From contig JADJZE010000001.1 in assembly GCA_016719405.1 (NCBI GenBank), forward strand, positions 248,001 through 312,000: DNA of 64,000 bases, read 5' to 3'. A program made the translations under genes and the position numbers. Source of the DNA: Candidatus Aalborgicola lynettensis. Lineage in GTDB: Bacteria; Pseudomonadota; Gammaproteobacteria; Burkholderiales; Burkholderiaceae_C. Shown here piece by piece: positions 32,339-40,603 of the stretch (positions are counted from its first letter, which is position 1; the number at the start of each line of letters is the position of its first letter). The notes under the pieces are model-generated. The model did not search any database. It was not told where the DNA came from and saw nothing but the letters and a program-made list of their open reading frames with translations.

Positions 32339-34586
32339 ATGAAAAAGTTCATGCTGCGGCGCGCGGGTGTGACCAATGAGTCGGGTAGTTTGAAGCCGTC
32401 GTTGCACGAGTGCCTGGAAGCCGTATTGGGTCAGAGTGACATTCTTATTGGGGAGGTGCTGTCTGGCTTGCAGGTGTCTTTGTCCCCGGTCAAATCCCAA
32501 AATCAGCGTTTGCAACCGGGTGCCCCCGGTAAGGCTGCAATTGAACGCTTGTGCGCGAACAGTGGGGCTGTCAAAAAAACGTTTGCAGAGTCGCTGCGTG
32601 CGGCCGTGTACGGCGGCGATGTATTGTCCAAACGCGAGCAGCCTCTGGTCCGTTTTGAAGACTTTCAGTTTTTGGAAGAAGACCAGATCGACGCCAATAT
32701 AGAACTGGCTTTGACACAGCAAGAGGTCATGCTTGCGGTGGATGACGTGTTAACCACGTTTAACGGATTTGTCAGTAGTCTGATGGGGTGGTCCACTGTG
32801 CAGGCGCATTCGAATCCGCTCAAGCCGGATTCATTTGTTTATGCCTTGCGTGAGTGTTTTGTGGCACATATTGCGAGTGAAGAGGTTCGCACTTCACTGA
32901 TGACTCCTGCAGCCGGTATGTTGGGGGTGGGGTTGCGCCAGTTATACAAAGAAACAATAGATTGGCTGCGGGCACTGGGCATTGAGCCGGTGCGGGCAGC
33001 CTCTGCGGGTGCTGGCGGCTTGGGCGCGGCTAAGAAACCGGAAGAAAACTCGGTCACGCGGACCATGCTGACTTTGGACAAGTTGCGCCGTTTGTTGTCC
33101 GGTGAGTTGAATCCTGCTGGCGTGGGGGGCAGCGGATCGCTCGACTTTAGCCATACCGTTCCAGCTTCCTTTGTGGCTCTCGAAGACATGCAACTCATGG
33201 AGCCCATGATGAAGCGCCTGAGCAAGCGTGCTGCCGAGGCGGCAACGGAGCCAGTTTCCGCGCGGGCGGCGCTGGCAGACAAAGGTGTTGCCAGTGAGCA
33301 AACCAAGAGCAAGAAGTTGGGACGCGAGTTAGGGGAAGAGGTGGTGCGTTTGATGCTGGATAACCTCATGCAGGACCACAGACTGCTCAGCGGTGTGCGA
33401 AAGAATCTCAAAACGATGGAGCCGACTTTGCTGGCATTGTCCGAGGCCGATCCCCGTTTTTTTAGTGAACGCAAGCATCCGGCGCGCCAGTTTCTGGACA
33501 AAATTACCAGTCGCAGCCTGGCTTTTTCGTCCGAGGATGAGCCTGGCTACACCCGCTTCCAGAAGACGATCGACAACGCAGTCAGTGTGCTTGTGGGTGC
33601 GGAAGGTGATGCGGCAGCATTTGCCCGCATTTTGCGAAAACTGGAAGAAGGCTGGGCACAAGAAGAACACGAGCAGCGTCAGCGGGCTGAAGAGGCGGCC
33701 CGGGGCCTGATGCATGCCGAACAACGCAATTTGTTGGCCGAACGTTTGGCGCAGGATTTTTCTGAGCGCTTGCAAGACAAGAAGGTGCCAGACATTGTGG
33801 CCAACTTTTTGCGTGGCCCGTGGGCACAGGTGGTTGCCGAGTCGCAACTGACCTGTACCGACGGCACCGTTGATGCGAACGGTTATCTGGCTCTTGTGGA
33901 TGATTTGATTTGGAGTGTGCAGTCGCGCCCGACGCAATCGGGCACGCTTGGTAGAAATCGTGCCCGGTATGCTGGTCACCCTGCGCCAGGGACTCAACCT
34001 GATTGCCTATCCGCCCGAGCGGATACCTGCATTTTTTGATGCTTTGATAACCTTTCATGAAAAAGCGTTTGAGGGCATGCGTCCAACTCCAGCCGGCGAG
34101 GTTGGCGATGCAGACCGTGCCAACGCGGGTGCCGAAGTTCCCGCGTTGGGGGCCACCGACGCTGAAGTGCCACCGTCTAGCGGGGCTGAAGGCTACTGGG
34201 TGGGCGAAAGTGATGCTTTCGATTCCCGTTACCTGGGAGGCGCGCAGGTTCCGCACGATGTGCAGGAGCAGGAAGAGTCGCCTGATCTGGTGGAGCAGCA
34301 GGACTGGACCGCCGAGAGCCTGAATACGGGCTCGTGGGTGGACCTCGCCTTGGGAGGGGTCTGGGTGCGTGCGCAATTGACCTGGGCCAGTCCGCACCGT
34401 ACGCTGTTCATGTTCATTTCCGGAACCGGTTTGGCCCATTCGATGTCCAAGCGCACCATGGATCGCTTGCGAGGGATGGGGTTGATTCGCCTGGTTTCGG
34501 ACGGCCGCGTGCTGGACAATGCCCTTGATGCGGTAGCCCAAGCGGCGCTGCGCAATGACGTTGCCAATGCAAGTGGCGGTTCCTGA
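32339..34586 (+). pseudogene. DUF1631 family protein, frameshifted
   Basis: It starts at ATG 32339 after GGAGAG. The first part (to about 33930) carries MKKFMLRRAGVTNESG, LARALGIEP-type region WLRALGIEPVRAA and DPRFFSERKHPARQFLDKIT. The second part, one frame on, continues with ARRNRARLVEIVPGMLVTLR, WVDLALGGVWVRAQLTWASP and HRTLFMFISG. These are consecutive pieces of the DUF1631 protein of about 750 residues found in Burkholderiales, where a C-terminal PilZ-like part is common. One extra base between about 33915 and 33945 would explain the break. Function unknown; adjacency gives no clue. Confidence 0.8.
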
Positions 34587-34754
34587 TTTTTGCTGCGCAA
34601 AGGCGGCTGTCGGCGCAGCAGTCGATAATGTGGCGTTGCCCGTTTTTCGAAACAGCGGCCTAACCGCCCAGTCTTTACATTAAAACGGCTTCGCAGTCGT
34701 GACAATCTGTCATGACTGCATTCCCTCCCTTCGGTTACTCATAGTTGTACACAA

Positions 34755-36416
34755 ATGGCCCAATACGTTTTTTCCATGAACCGCGTCGGCAAGATCGTGC
34801 CACCCAAGCGGCATATTCTCAAAGACATTTCGCTCTCGTTTTTCCCTGGCGCCAAGATTGGTGTGCTGGGTACCAACGGTTCCGGTAAGTCCACCCTGCT
34901 GAAAATCATGGCGGGCCTTGACAAGGAAATCGAAGGCGAAGCCATTCCCATGGCGGGTTTGAACATCGGCTACCTGCCGCAGGAGCCACAACTCGACCCG
35001 ACCCAAACGGTGCGTGAAAGCGTGGAAGCCGGCATGGGCAAGGTGTTTGCTGCCAAGGCGCGCCTGGAAGAGGTGTACACCGCTTACGGTGCCGAGGACG
35101 CCGACTTTGACGCCCTGGCCGCCGAACAGGCTGAACTGGAAGCCATCATCGCCACCGCCGGCACCGACTCCGAGCACCAGTTGGAAATTGCCGCCGATGC
35201 GTTGCGCCTGCCGCCATGGGACGCCAACATCGGCGTGTTGTCCGGTGGTGAAAAGCGCCGCGTGGCACTGTGTCGCCTGCTGCTGTCCAAACCCGACATG
35301 CTGCTGCTCGATGAGCCCACCAACCACTTGGACGCCGAATCGGTGGACTGGCTGGAGCAGTTCCTGCAACGCTACCCCGGCACTGTAGTGGCCATTACCC
35401 ACGATCGTTATTTTCTGGACAACGCCGCCGAATGGATTCTGGAACTGGACCGTGGCGCCGGCATTCCGTACAAGGGTAATTACTCCGACTGGTTGACCCA
35501 AAAAGGTGCACGACTGGAAGCGGAGCAAAAGGGCGAAGAAGCCCGCGCCAAGGCCTTGAAGAAAGAGCTGGAATGGTCGCGCCAAAACCCCAAGGCGCGC
35601 CAGGCCAAGAGCAAGGCCCGTCTGGCCCGCTTTGAGGAATTGAGCGATTTCGAATACCAAAAACGCAACGAGACCAACGAAATCTTTATCCCTGTTGCGG
35701 ACCGTTTGGGCCATGAAGTGATTGAGTTCGTGGGTGTCACCAAGTCCTTTGGCGACCGCGTTTTGATTGACAACCTGAGCTTCAAAATCCCCGCCGGCGC
35801 GATCGTTGGCATCATCGGCCCTAACGGTGCTGGCAAGTCCACCTTGTTCAAGCTGATTGCGGGCAAAGAGCAGCCGGACTCGGGCACGGTCAAGATTGGT
35901 CAAACCGTGAAGATGGCTTTTGTCGATCAGCACCGTGATGATTTGTCTAACGACAAAACGGTGTGGGAGGACGTGTCTGGTGGACTCGATATTCTGAACG
36001 TTGGCAAGTTCCAGATGGCCAGCCGCGCCTACTGTGGCCGCTTTAACTTCAACGGTGCCGACCAGCAGAAAAAGGTCGGCATGCTCTCCGGTGGCGAGCG
36101 TGGTCGCTTGCATTTGGCCAAAACGCTGATTGCAGGTGGCAACGTGCTGATGCTGGATGAACCGTCCAACGACCTCGATGTGGAAACCCTGCGCGCGTTG
36201 GAAGATGCGTTGCTGGAGTTCGCCGGCACCATGCTGGTCATCAGCCATGACCGCTGGTTTTTGGATCGCATTGCGACCCACATTCTGGCGGCCGAAGGCG
36301 ACAGCCAATGGACTTTCTTCGACGGTAACTACCAGGAATACGAGGCCGACAAGAAAAAGCGCCTGGGCGAAGAGGGTGCCAAACCCAAACGCATGCGTTA
36401 CAAGGCGCTCAAATAA
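34755..36416 (+). CDS. ettA: Energy-dependent translational throttle protein EttA (ABC-F)
   Basis: 553 residues with two ABC ATPase domains in one chain and no membrane part. Walker A: GTNGSGKST and GPNGAGKST; signatures LSGGEKRRVALCRLL and LSGGERGRLHLAKTL; Walker B LLLDEPTNHLDAES and LMLDEPSNDLDVET. The linker contains the EttA-type arm and the basic P-site tRNA-interaction segment (WSRQNPKARQAKSKARLARF). EttA sits in the ribosomal E site and gates the first elongation step according to ADP/ATP ratio. Length and order are typical. Confidence 0.93.
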   Translation: MAQYVFSMNRVGKIVPPKRHILKDISLSFFPGAKIGVLGTNGSGKSTLLKIMAGLDKEIEGEAIPMAGLNIGYLPQEPQLDPTQTVRESVEAGMGKVFAAKARLEEVYTAYGAEDADFDALAAEQAELEAIIATAGTDSEHQLEIAADALRLPPWDANIGVLSGGEKRRVALCRLLLSKPDMLLLDEPTNHLDAESVDWLEQFLQRYPGTVVAITHDRYFLDNAAEWILELDRGAGIPYKGNYSDWLTQKGARLEAEQKGEEARAKALKKELEWSRQNPKARQAKSKARLARFEELSDFEYQKRNETNEIFIPVADRLGHEVIEFVGVTKSFGDRVLIDNLSFKIPAGAIVGIIGPNGAGKSTLFKLIAGKEQPDSGTVKIGQTVKMAFVDQHRDDLSNDKTVWEDVSGGLDILNVGKFQMASRAYCGRFNFNGADQQKKVGMLSGGERGRLHLAKTLIAGGNVLMLDEPSNDLDVETLRALEDALLEFAGTMLVISHDRWFLDRIATHILAAEGDSQWTFFDGNYQEYEADKKKRLGEEGAKPKRMRYKALK

Positions 36417-36577
36417 AAAGCCGCAGCCGGCCGTGTCAACCGTCAGGCACCTTCTGCGCAGCAACCGGGCGTTTGCCGTGTTGCGTTTGAAGAAGTTGCC
36501 GTCGGTGGGGTTGTCCTCATGGGAATGCCTGTGGCCATTGCCGCGGCAGTTTCCAATTTGAAACTCGGGCGTTAAAG

Positions 36578-37453
36578 TTATCGTTCAAAAACAACCGGCA
36601 AACCCGCCAGCAGTGCACCCAGGAACCCGGTCGCCTGTGCTTCTGAGGCCTGTGCTTGCGACAGCGTGGCCGCGTGCGACAACACCTCTGCCGACAAACC
36701 CGCCGCCATGTTGGTGATGAGCGACAAGCCCAACACGCGCAGCCCGCAGTGGCGTGCCACGATGGTCTCGGGCACGGTGCTCATGCCCACCGCGTCGGCA
36801 CCCCAGGCGGCAAACATGCGAATTTCGGCCGGGGTTTCAAACTGTGGCCCCAGCGCCCACAGGTAAGTGCCCTCAGTCAGCGGTATTTGCTGCTGCGCAG
36901 CCACTTCCATTGCGTGGGCGCGCAGGGCAGGGTCGTAGGCCGCACCCATGTCCACAAAGCGGCTGTTGCCGCTGGTCCCCACCAGGGGCGAGCGTTGCGG
37001 GGCGTTGATGTGGTCGCTTATCAGCATCAGGCTACCCGGTGGCATGGCGGCACGCAGGCTGCCGGCCGCATTGGTCAGCACCAGGGTCTGCACACCCCAG
37101 GCTTGCAGGCTGCGGATGGCACCGGCCATGGCGGCGCAGTCACCGTGCTCGTAGGTGTGGGTGCGCCCGCACAGCAGGGCTACGCGGCGCTTGCCTGCGT
37201 TGCCCACCACCAGTTCACTGCGGTGGCCTTGCACTTGGGGGGCGGCAAAGGCAGGAAGGTCTGCGTAGGGCAGGTGTTGGGTGTCGGTTAATCCAGTCGC
37301 CATTGCGGCCCAGCCGGAGCCCAGAATCACGGCCACATCGGGTGCGCTGCCAAAGTGGGCTTGCAGGGTGGCAACCGTGGCCTGGATGGCGGCCGGGGTG
37401 CGCGTGGGGTGGGTGCCCGTGGCGTCGGTGGGGGAGTTGGCAGCGGTGTTCAT
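36578..37453 (-). CDS. Purine-nucleoside phosphorylase
   Basis: 291 residues. Phosphorolysis of inosine/guanosine to base and ribose-1-phosphate. VAVILGSGWAAMATGL (phosphate loop), GRTHTYEHGD, TLVLTNAAGSLRAAMPPGSL, LISDHINAPQRSPLVG, GPQFETPAEIRMFAAWGADA and VGMSTVPETIVARHCGLRVL follow the trimeric class-II PNP pattern. It shares four bases (ATGA) with the cytidine deaminase gene upstream, a nucleoside-salvage pair. Confidence 0.92.
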   Translation of the reverse strand: MNTAANSPTDATGTHPTRTPAAIQATVATLQAHFGSAPDVAVILGSGWAAMATGLTDTQHLPYADLPAFAAPQVQGHRSELVVGNAGKRRVALLCGRTHTYEHGDCAAMAGAIRSLQAWGVQTLVLTNAAGSLRAAMPPGSLMLISDHINAPQRSPLVGTSGNSRFVDMGAAYDPALRAHAMEVAAQQQIPLTEGTYLWALGPQFETPAEIRMFAAWGADAVGMSTVPETIVARHCGLRVLGLSLITNMAAGLSAEVLSHAATLSQAQASEAQATGFLGALLAGLPVVFER

Positions 37454-37863
37454 TTCAAATGCGCTGGTCCAAAGCTGGCGGGCAGCAATTCGCCCAGGGT
37501 CCAGCTGCTTTGCACTCCGCTGTCGTCCGCTGCCAGCACCGGGACATCGTCACCCGCAAACTCGCGTAACTTTTGGCGGCAACCACCGCAGGGGCTGATG
37601 ACTTGGCCGCCGGGGCCTGCTACCAGCACAGCCTTCACCTGGTAGCCACCAGCCATCACCATAGCGCCCAGTGCGGTGGCTTCGGCACACCAGCCTTGGG
37701 GATAGGCGGCGTTTTCGACATTGCAGCCCGCGTGCACGGCGCCCGTTTCGTCCAATACGGCAGCGCCAACGGCGTAGCCCGAGTAAGGCGCGTGGGCGCG
37801 GGTGCGGGCTGCAAGGGCAGCAGCCAGAAGGCGCTGGACAACATCAGGGGAAAGGGCGTGCAT
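37450..37863 (-). CDS. cdd: Cytidine deaminase
   Basis: 137 residues from ATG 37863, a position that gives the usual homotetrameric CDA length. Zinc and catalytic motifs are CNVENAAYPQGWCAEATAL (Cys and the catalytic Glu) and SPCGGCRQKLREF (PCxxC). APYSGYAVGAAVLDETG fits the N-terminal part. It turns cytidine/deoxycytidine into uridine/deoxyuridine. Coupled by overlap to the PNP gene and divergent from sbcB. Confidence 0.92.
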   Translation of the reverse strand: MHALSPDVVQRLLAAALAARTRAHAPYSGYAVGAAVLDETGAVHAGCNVENAAYPQGWCAEATALGAMVMAGGYQVKAVLVAGPGGQVISPCGGCRQKLREFAGDDVPVLAADDSGVQSSWTLGELLPASFGPAHLK

Positions 37864-38002
37864 GGGGCGGGTGATCCTGCAGTGGTGTCGGGTGATGGGG
37901 GGCGTAAGCGGGGCAGGGCGGGTTCTTGTGTGTACTGGCGGGTTCAAACGGTACAAGTGCTGAATAGTGTAGTGTTGCGCCACCATGCAGACCTAAGATT
38001 CC

Positions 38003-39463
38003 ATGTCACAACCCATGCCCCTGCACACTTTTCTGTGGCACGACTACGAAACCTTTGGCGCTCAGCCGCGGCGTGACCGCCCGGCGCAGTTTGCGGCTAT
38101 GCGCACCGATGCGCACCTGAACCTGCTGGGCGAGCCGCTAATGCTGTACTGCAGGCCTGCCTCAGATTTTTTGCCCGACCCGCAGTCGTGCCTGATTACC
38201 GGCATTACCCCGCAGCAGTGCCTGGAGCGCGGTGTGCCCGAGCCGCAGTTTGCAGCCACCATAGAACAGGCCCTGGCGCTGCCCGGCACCATTGGCGTGG
38301 GATACAACACCATTCGGTTCGATGACGAGGTGACGCGCCACCTGTTTTGGCGCAACCTGATAGACCCCTACGCCCGCGAGTGGCAAAATGAGTGTGGCCG
38401 CTGGGATCTGCTGGATGTGGTGCGCACCGCCTACGCCCTGCGCCCCGAGGGTGTAGTGTGGCCCACCAAGCCGGAGGGCGGCCCCAGCTTCAAGCTGACC
38501 GACCTGACCGCTGCCAATGGTCTGGTGCACGAGGCGGCGCACGATGCGCTGAGCGATGTACACGCCACCATTGCGCTGGCCCGGCTTATCAAGACTGCCC
38601 AGCCACGTCTGTTTGACTACGGCTTGGGGCTGCACAAAAAAGACCGTGTGTTGGCCGAACTGGGTTTGCCCGCCACACAGGCCAACGCCAAGCCCTTTTG
38701 GCATGTGTCGGGCATGTTCAGCGCCGAGCGGGGTTGCCTGGCGCTGATGTGGCCCTTGGCCATGCACCCGCACAACAAAAACGAGCTGCTGGCTTGGGAC
38801 CTGGCCCACGACCCGCGTGAACTGGCCGATTTGAACGCGGACACCATGCGTCTGCGCTTGTTCACCAAAGCGGCGGATTTGCCGCAAGGGCTGGCACGCT
38901 TGCCTATCAAGTCCGTGCACCTGAATAAGTCGCCCATGGTGGGTAGCAACCTGAAGGTGTTGACACCGGCCGTGTGCCAGCGCTGGGGTCTGGAGGTGGA
39001 CGCCCAGTTGCAGCACGCCGTGTCGGCCCGCGCCTTGCCCGACATGAGTGCCCTGTGGAACACGGTATTTGCGCGCGACCCTTCGGCACCAGCGGATGTG
39101 GACGAAGACCTGTATGGCGGCTTCATTGGCAACGCCGACCGCCGCCGCCTGAACGACCTGCGCGCCATGACGCCCCAGCAACTGGGCAACGCCCACCCCG
39201 CCTTTGACGATGCGCGCCTGCCGGAGCTGTTGTTTCGCTACCGGGCGCGCAATTACCCGGAGTTGCTGACCGAAGACGAAGCACAGCGCTGGGAGGCGCA
39301 CCGCGCTGCGCGGTTGTTGGATGGTGAGGCTGGCGCCCGCACCGTAGAGCAACTGGCCGAGGAGATTGACCGTCTGGCGGAAACCGTGGACGAGCGGGGG
39401 GAGACCATTTTGGGTGACCTGTACGACTATGCGAACGTCATTGCGCCCCATCGCGACCGCTGA
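38003..39463 (+). CDS. sbcB: Exodeoxyribonuclease I
   Basis: 486 residues. The 3'-5' exonuclease domain opens with FLWHDYETFGAQPRRDRPAQ (DxE), then TIGVGYNTIRFDDEVTRHLF and HDALSDVHATIALARL (HxxxxD). The SH3-like and helical C-terminal parts continue through SPMVGSNLKVL and ALWNTVFARDPSAPADVDED. The enzyme digests single-stranded DNA 3'-5' in mismatch repair and recombination. The length matches E. coli ExoI. Two hairpin elements follow its stop. Confidence 0.93.
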   Translation: MSQPMPLHTFLWHDYETFGAQPRRDRPAQFAAMRTDAHLNLLGEPLMLYCRPASDFLPDPQSCLITGITPQQCLERGVPEPQFAATIEQALALPGTIGVGYNTIRFDDEVTRHLFWRNLIDPYAREWQNECGRWDLLDVVRTAYALRPEGVVWPTKPEGGPSFKLTDLTAANGLVHEAAHDALSDVHATIALARLIKTAQPRLFDYGLGLHKKDRVLAELGLPATQANAKPFWHVSGMFSAERGCLALMWPLAMHPHNKNELLAWDLAHDPRELADLNADTMRLRLFTKAADLPQGLARLPIKSVHLNKSPMVGSNLKVLTPAVCQRWGLEVDAQLQHAVSARALPDMSALWNTVFARDPSAPADVDEDLYGGFIGNADRRRLNDLRAMTPQQLGNAHPAFDDARLPELLFRYRARNYPELLTEDEAQRWEAHRAARLLDGEAGARTVEQLAEEIDRLAETVDERGETILGDLYDYANVIAPHRDR

Positions 39464-39466
39464 CCA

Positions 39467-39620
39467 GGACCTTGGGTGGCGGGGGATTTTGCGCAGGTAC
39501 AGGAGGAGGCTTATGCATCCGCGATGGCGGATGCATGCGCATTGCGCCCATAGGCGTGCACGGCCTAGGCCGTGCGTAGCCGGGGGACACGGAGCAAAAT
39601 TTCCCGCCACCTAAGGTCCG
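39467..39620. repeat. Hairpin element, copy A (core TGCTCCGTGTCC...)
   Basis: Arms at 39467-39490 and 39595-39618 are inverted with a few mismatches (GGACCTTGGGTGGCGGG against GGACCTTAGGTGGCGGG in complement). Read on the minus strand the inside starts with TGCTCCGTGTCCCCCG and ends CTCCTGTACCTGCGCAAAA. Between them lie extra palindromes: GCACGGCCTAGGCCGTGC (39558-39575) and ATGCATCCGC-GATG-GCGGATGCAT (39513-39536). The orientation is opposite to copies B and C. Confidence 0.8.
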
Positions 39621-39652
39621 GGTTACTCCGCAGTGGTGCCACAGGGTGGGCC

Positions 39653-39754
39653 GCCAGGAGGCTGGGCGGGTAAGGCTTTTGCTCCGTGTCCCCCGCCCGC
39701 GTTGCGGGCTCCTCCTTTACCTGCGCAAAAACCTTACCCGCCCAGCCTCCTGGC
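39653..39754. repeat. Hairpin element, copy B
   Basis: Perfect 23-bp inverted arms at 39653-39675 and 39732-39754. The 56-base interior holds TTTTGCTCCGTGTCCCCC, the hairpin GCCCGC-GTT-GCGGGC, and TCCTCCTTTACCTGCGCAAAA. It lies 35 bases after copy A in the sbcB-slyD gap; the gap of 368 bases holds little else. Confidence 0.85.
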
Positions 39755-39831
39755 TATTCCTCGCAGTTGGGAGGCGCCGATAATCACCGCTTTGCTTTAT
39801 TCACTTTTCTCTGGCTTTAATCCCCATTCCT

Positions 39832-40308
39832 ATGAAAATCACCAAAGACACCGCCGTCACCCTGCACATCAAAGTGGCAGACGCCGCCGGTAAAACCATC
39901 AACGACGGCAAACAGCCCACGGTGTATCTGCACGGTGGCTATGAAAACATCTTCCCCAAGATTGAAGCCGCCCTGGACGGGCAGGAACCTGGTTTCCAGG
40001 TCAATATGGCCCTGGCCGCAGAAGATGCCTTTGGCGCCCGCGACGAAGCCTTGGCCCGCACCATCCCCAAAGCCGAGTTTCCCCCCGGCGTCAAAGTAGG
40101 CGGTCAGTTGCAGGGCACCGACAACGAAGGCCGTGAGCGCATTTACCACGTGGTCAAGATCAAGGGCCCGGTGGTGCATTTGGACGCCAACCATCCCCTG
40201 GCCGGTGTGGCCCTGCAGGTCAGCGTCAAAGTGGCCGACGTGCGCGCCGCATCAAGCGAAGAAATTGCCCACGGTCACGTGCACGGCGAACACGGCCACC
40301 ACCACTAA
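39832..40308 (+). CDS. slyD: FKBP-type peptidyl-prolyl isomerase, SlyD-like
   Basis: 158 residues. MKITKDTAVTLHIKVADAAG, a truncated FKBP barrel with the flap segment GYENIFPKIEAALDGQEPGF, DAFGARDEALARTIPKAEFP and NHPLAGVALQVSVKVADV mark a SlyD-type protein. It folds proline-limited chains. The tail ends HGHVHGEHGHHH, a short His-rich metal-binding tail like that which delivers nickel in E. coli SlyD. Free-standing gene. Confidence 0.85.
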   Translation: MKITKDTAVTLHIKVADAAGKTINDGKQPTVYLHGGYENIFPKIEAALDGQEPGFQVNMALAAEDAFGARDEALARTIPKAEFPPGVKVGGQLQGTDNEGRERIYHVVKIKGPVVHLDANHPLAGVALQVSVKVADVRAASSEEIAHGHVHGEHGHHH

Positions 40309-40333
40309 GCCAACAGGCGCGCAGGCACTATCG

Positions 40334-40385
40334 TTTTGATAGCTGCTTGCGCACGTTCTACGGGCGCAAAAGCCATTTTTGGCGT
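40334..40385. repeat. Mini-repeat copy upstream of sucA
   Basis: TTTTGATAGCTGCTTGCGCA, CGTTCTACGGGCGCAAAAGCC, ATTTTTGGCG: same head and spacing as the copies at 3269 and 19628. It lies in the 295-base gap that must also hold the sucA promoter. Confidence 0.7.
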
Positions 40386-40603
40386 GTATTTTTCCGGCCC
40401 ACCGCAGCCGATTACCAATTGCGCAACGCCCGCCGCAAATTCCACATCTGGCAGTTACAAGTTGTGCATTCGGTGGCACAATGGCCGCCGAAGTAACTAG
40501 GCCCTTCCCCTGCCACAGTCGCATCCGCCTAACGGTTCAGCCGTGCCGCGGAAGGTTTTTAACCAAGCTAAGTTTCCCCAAGGGAAATGGAGGTCAGCGC
40601 AAT

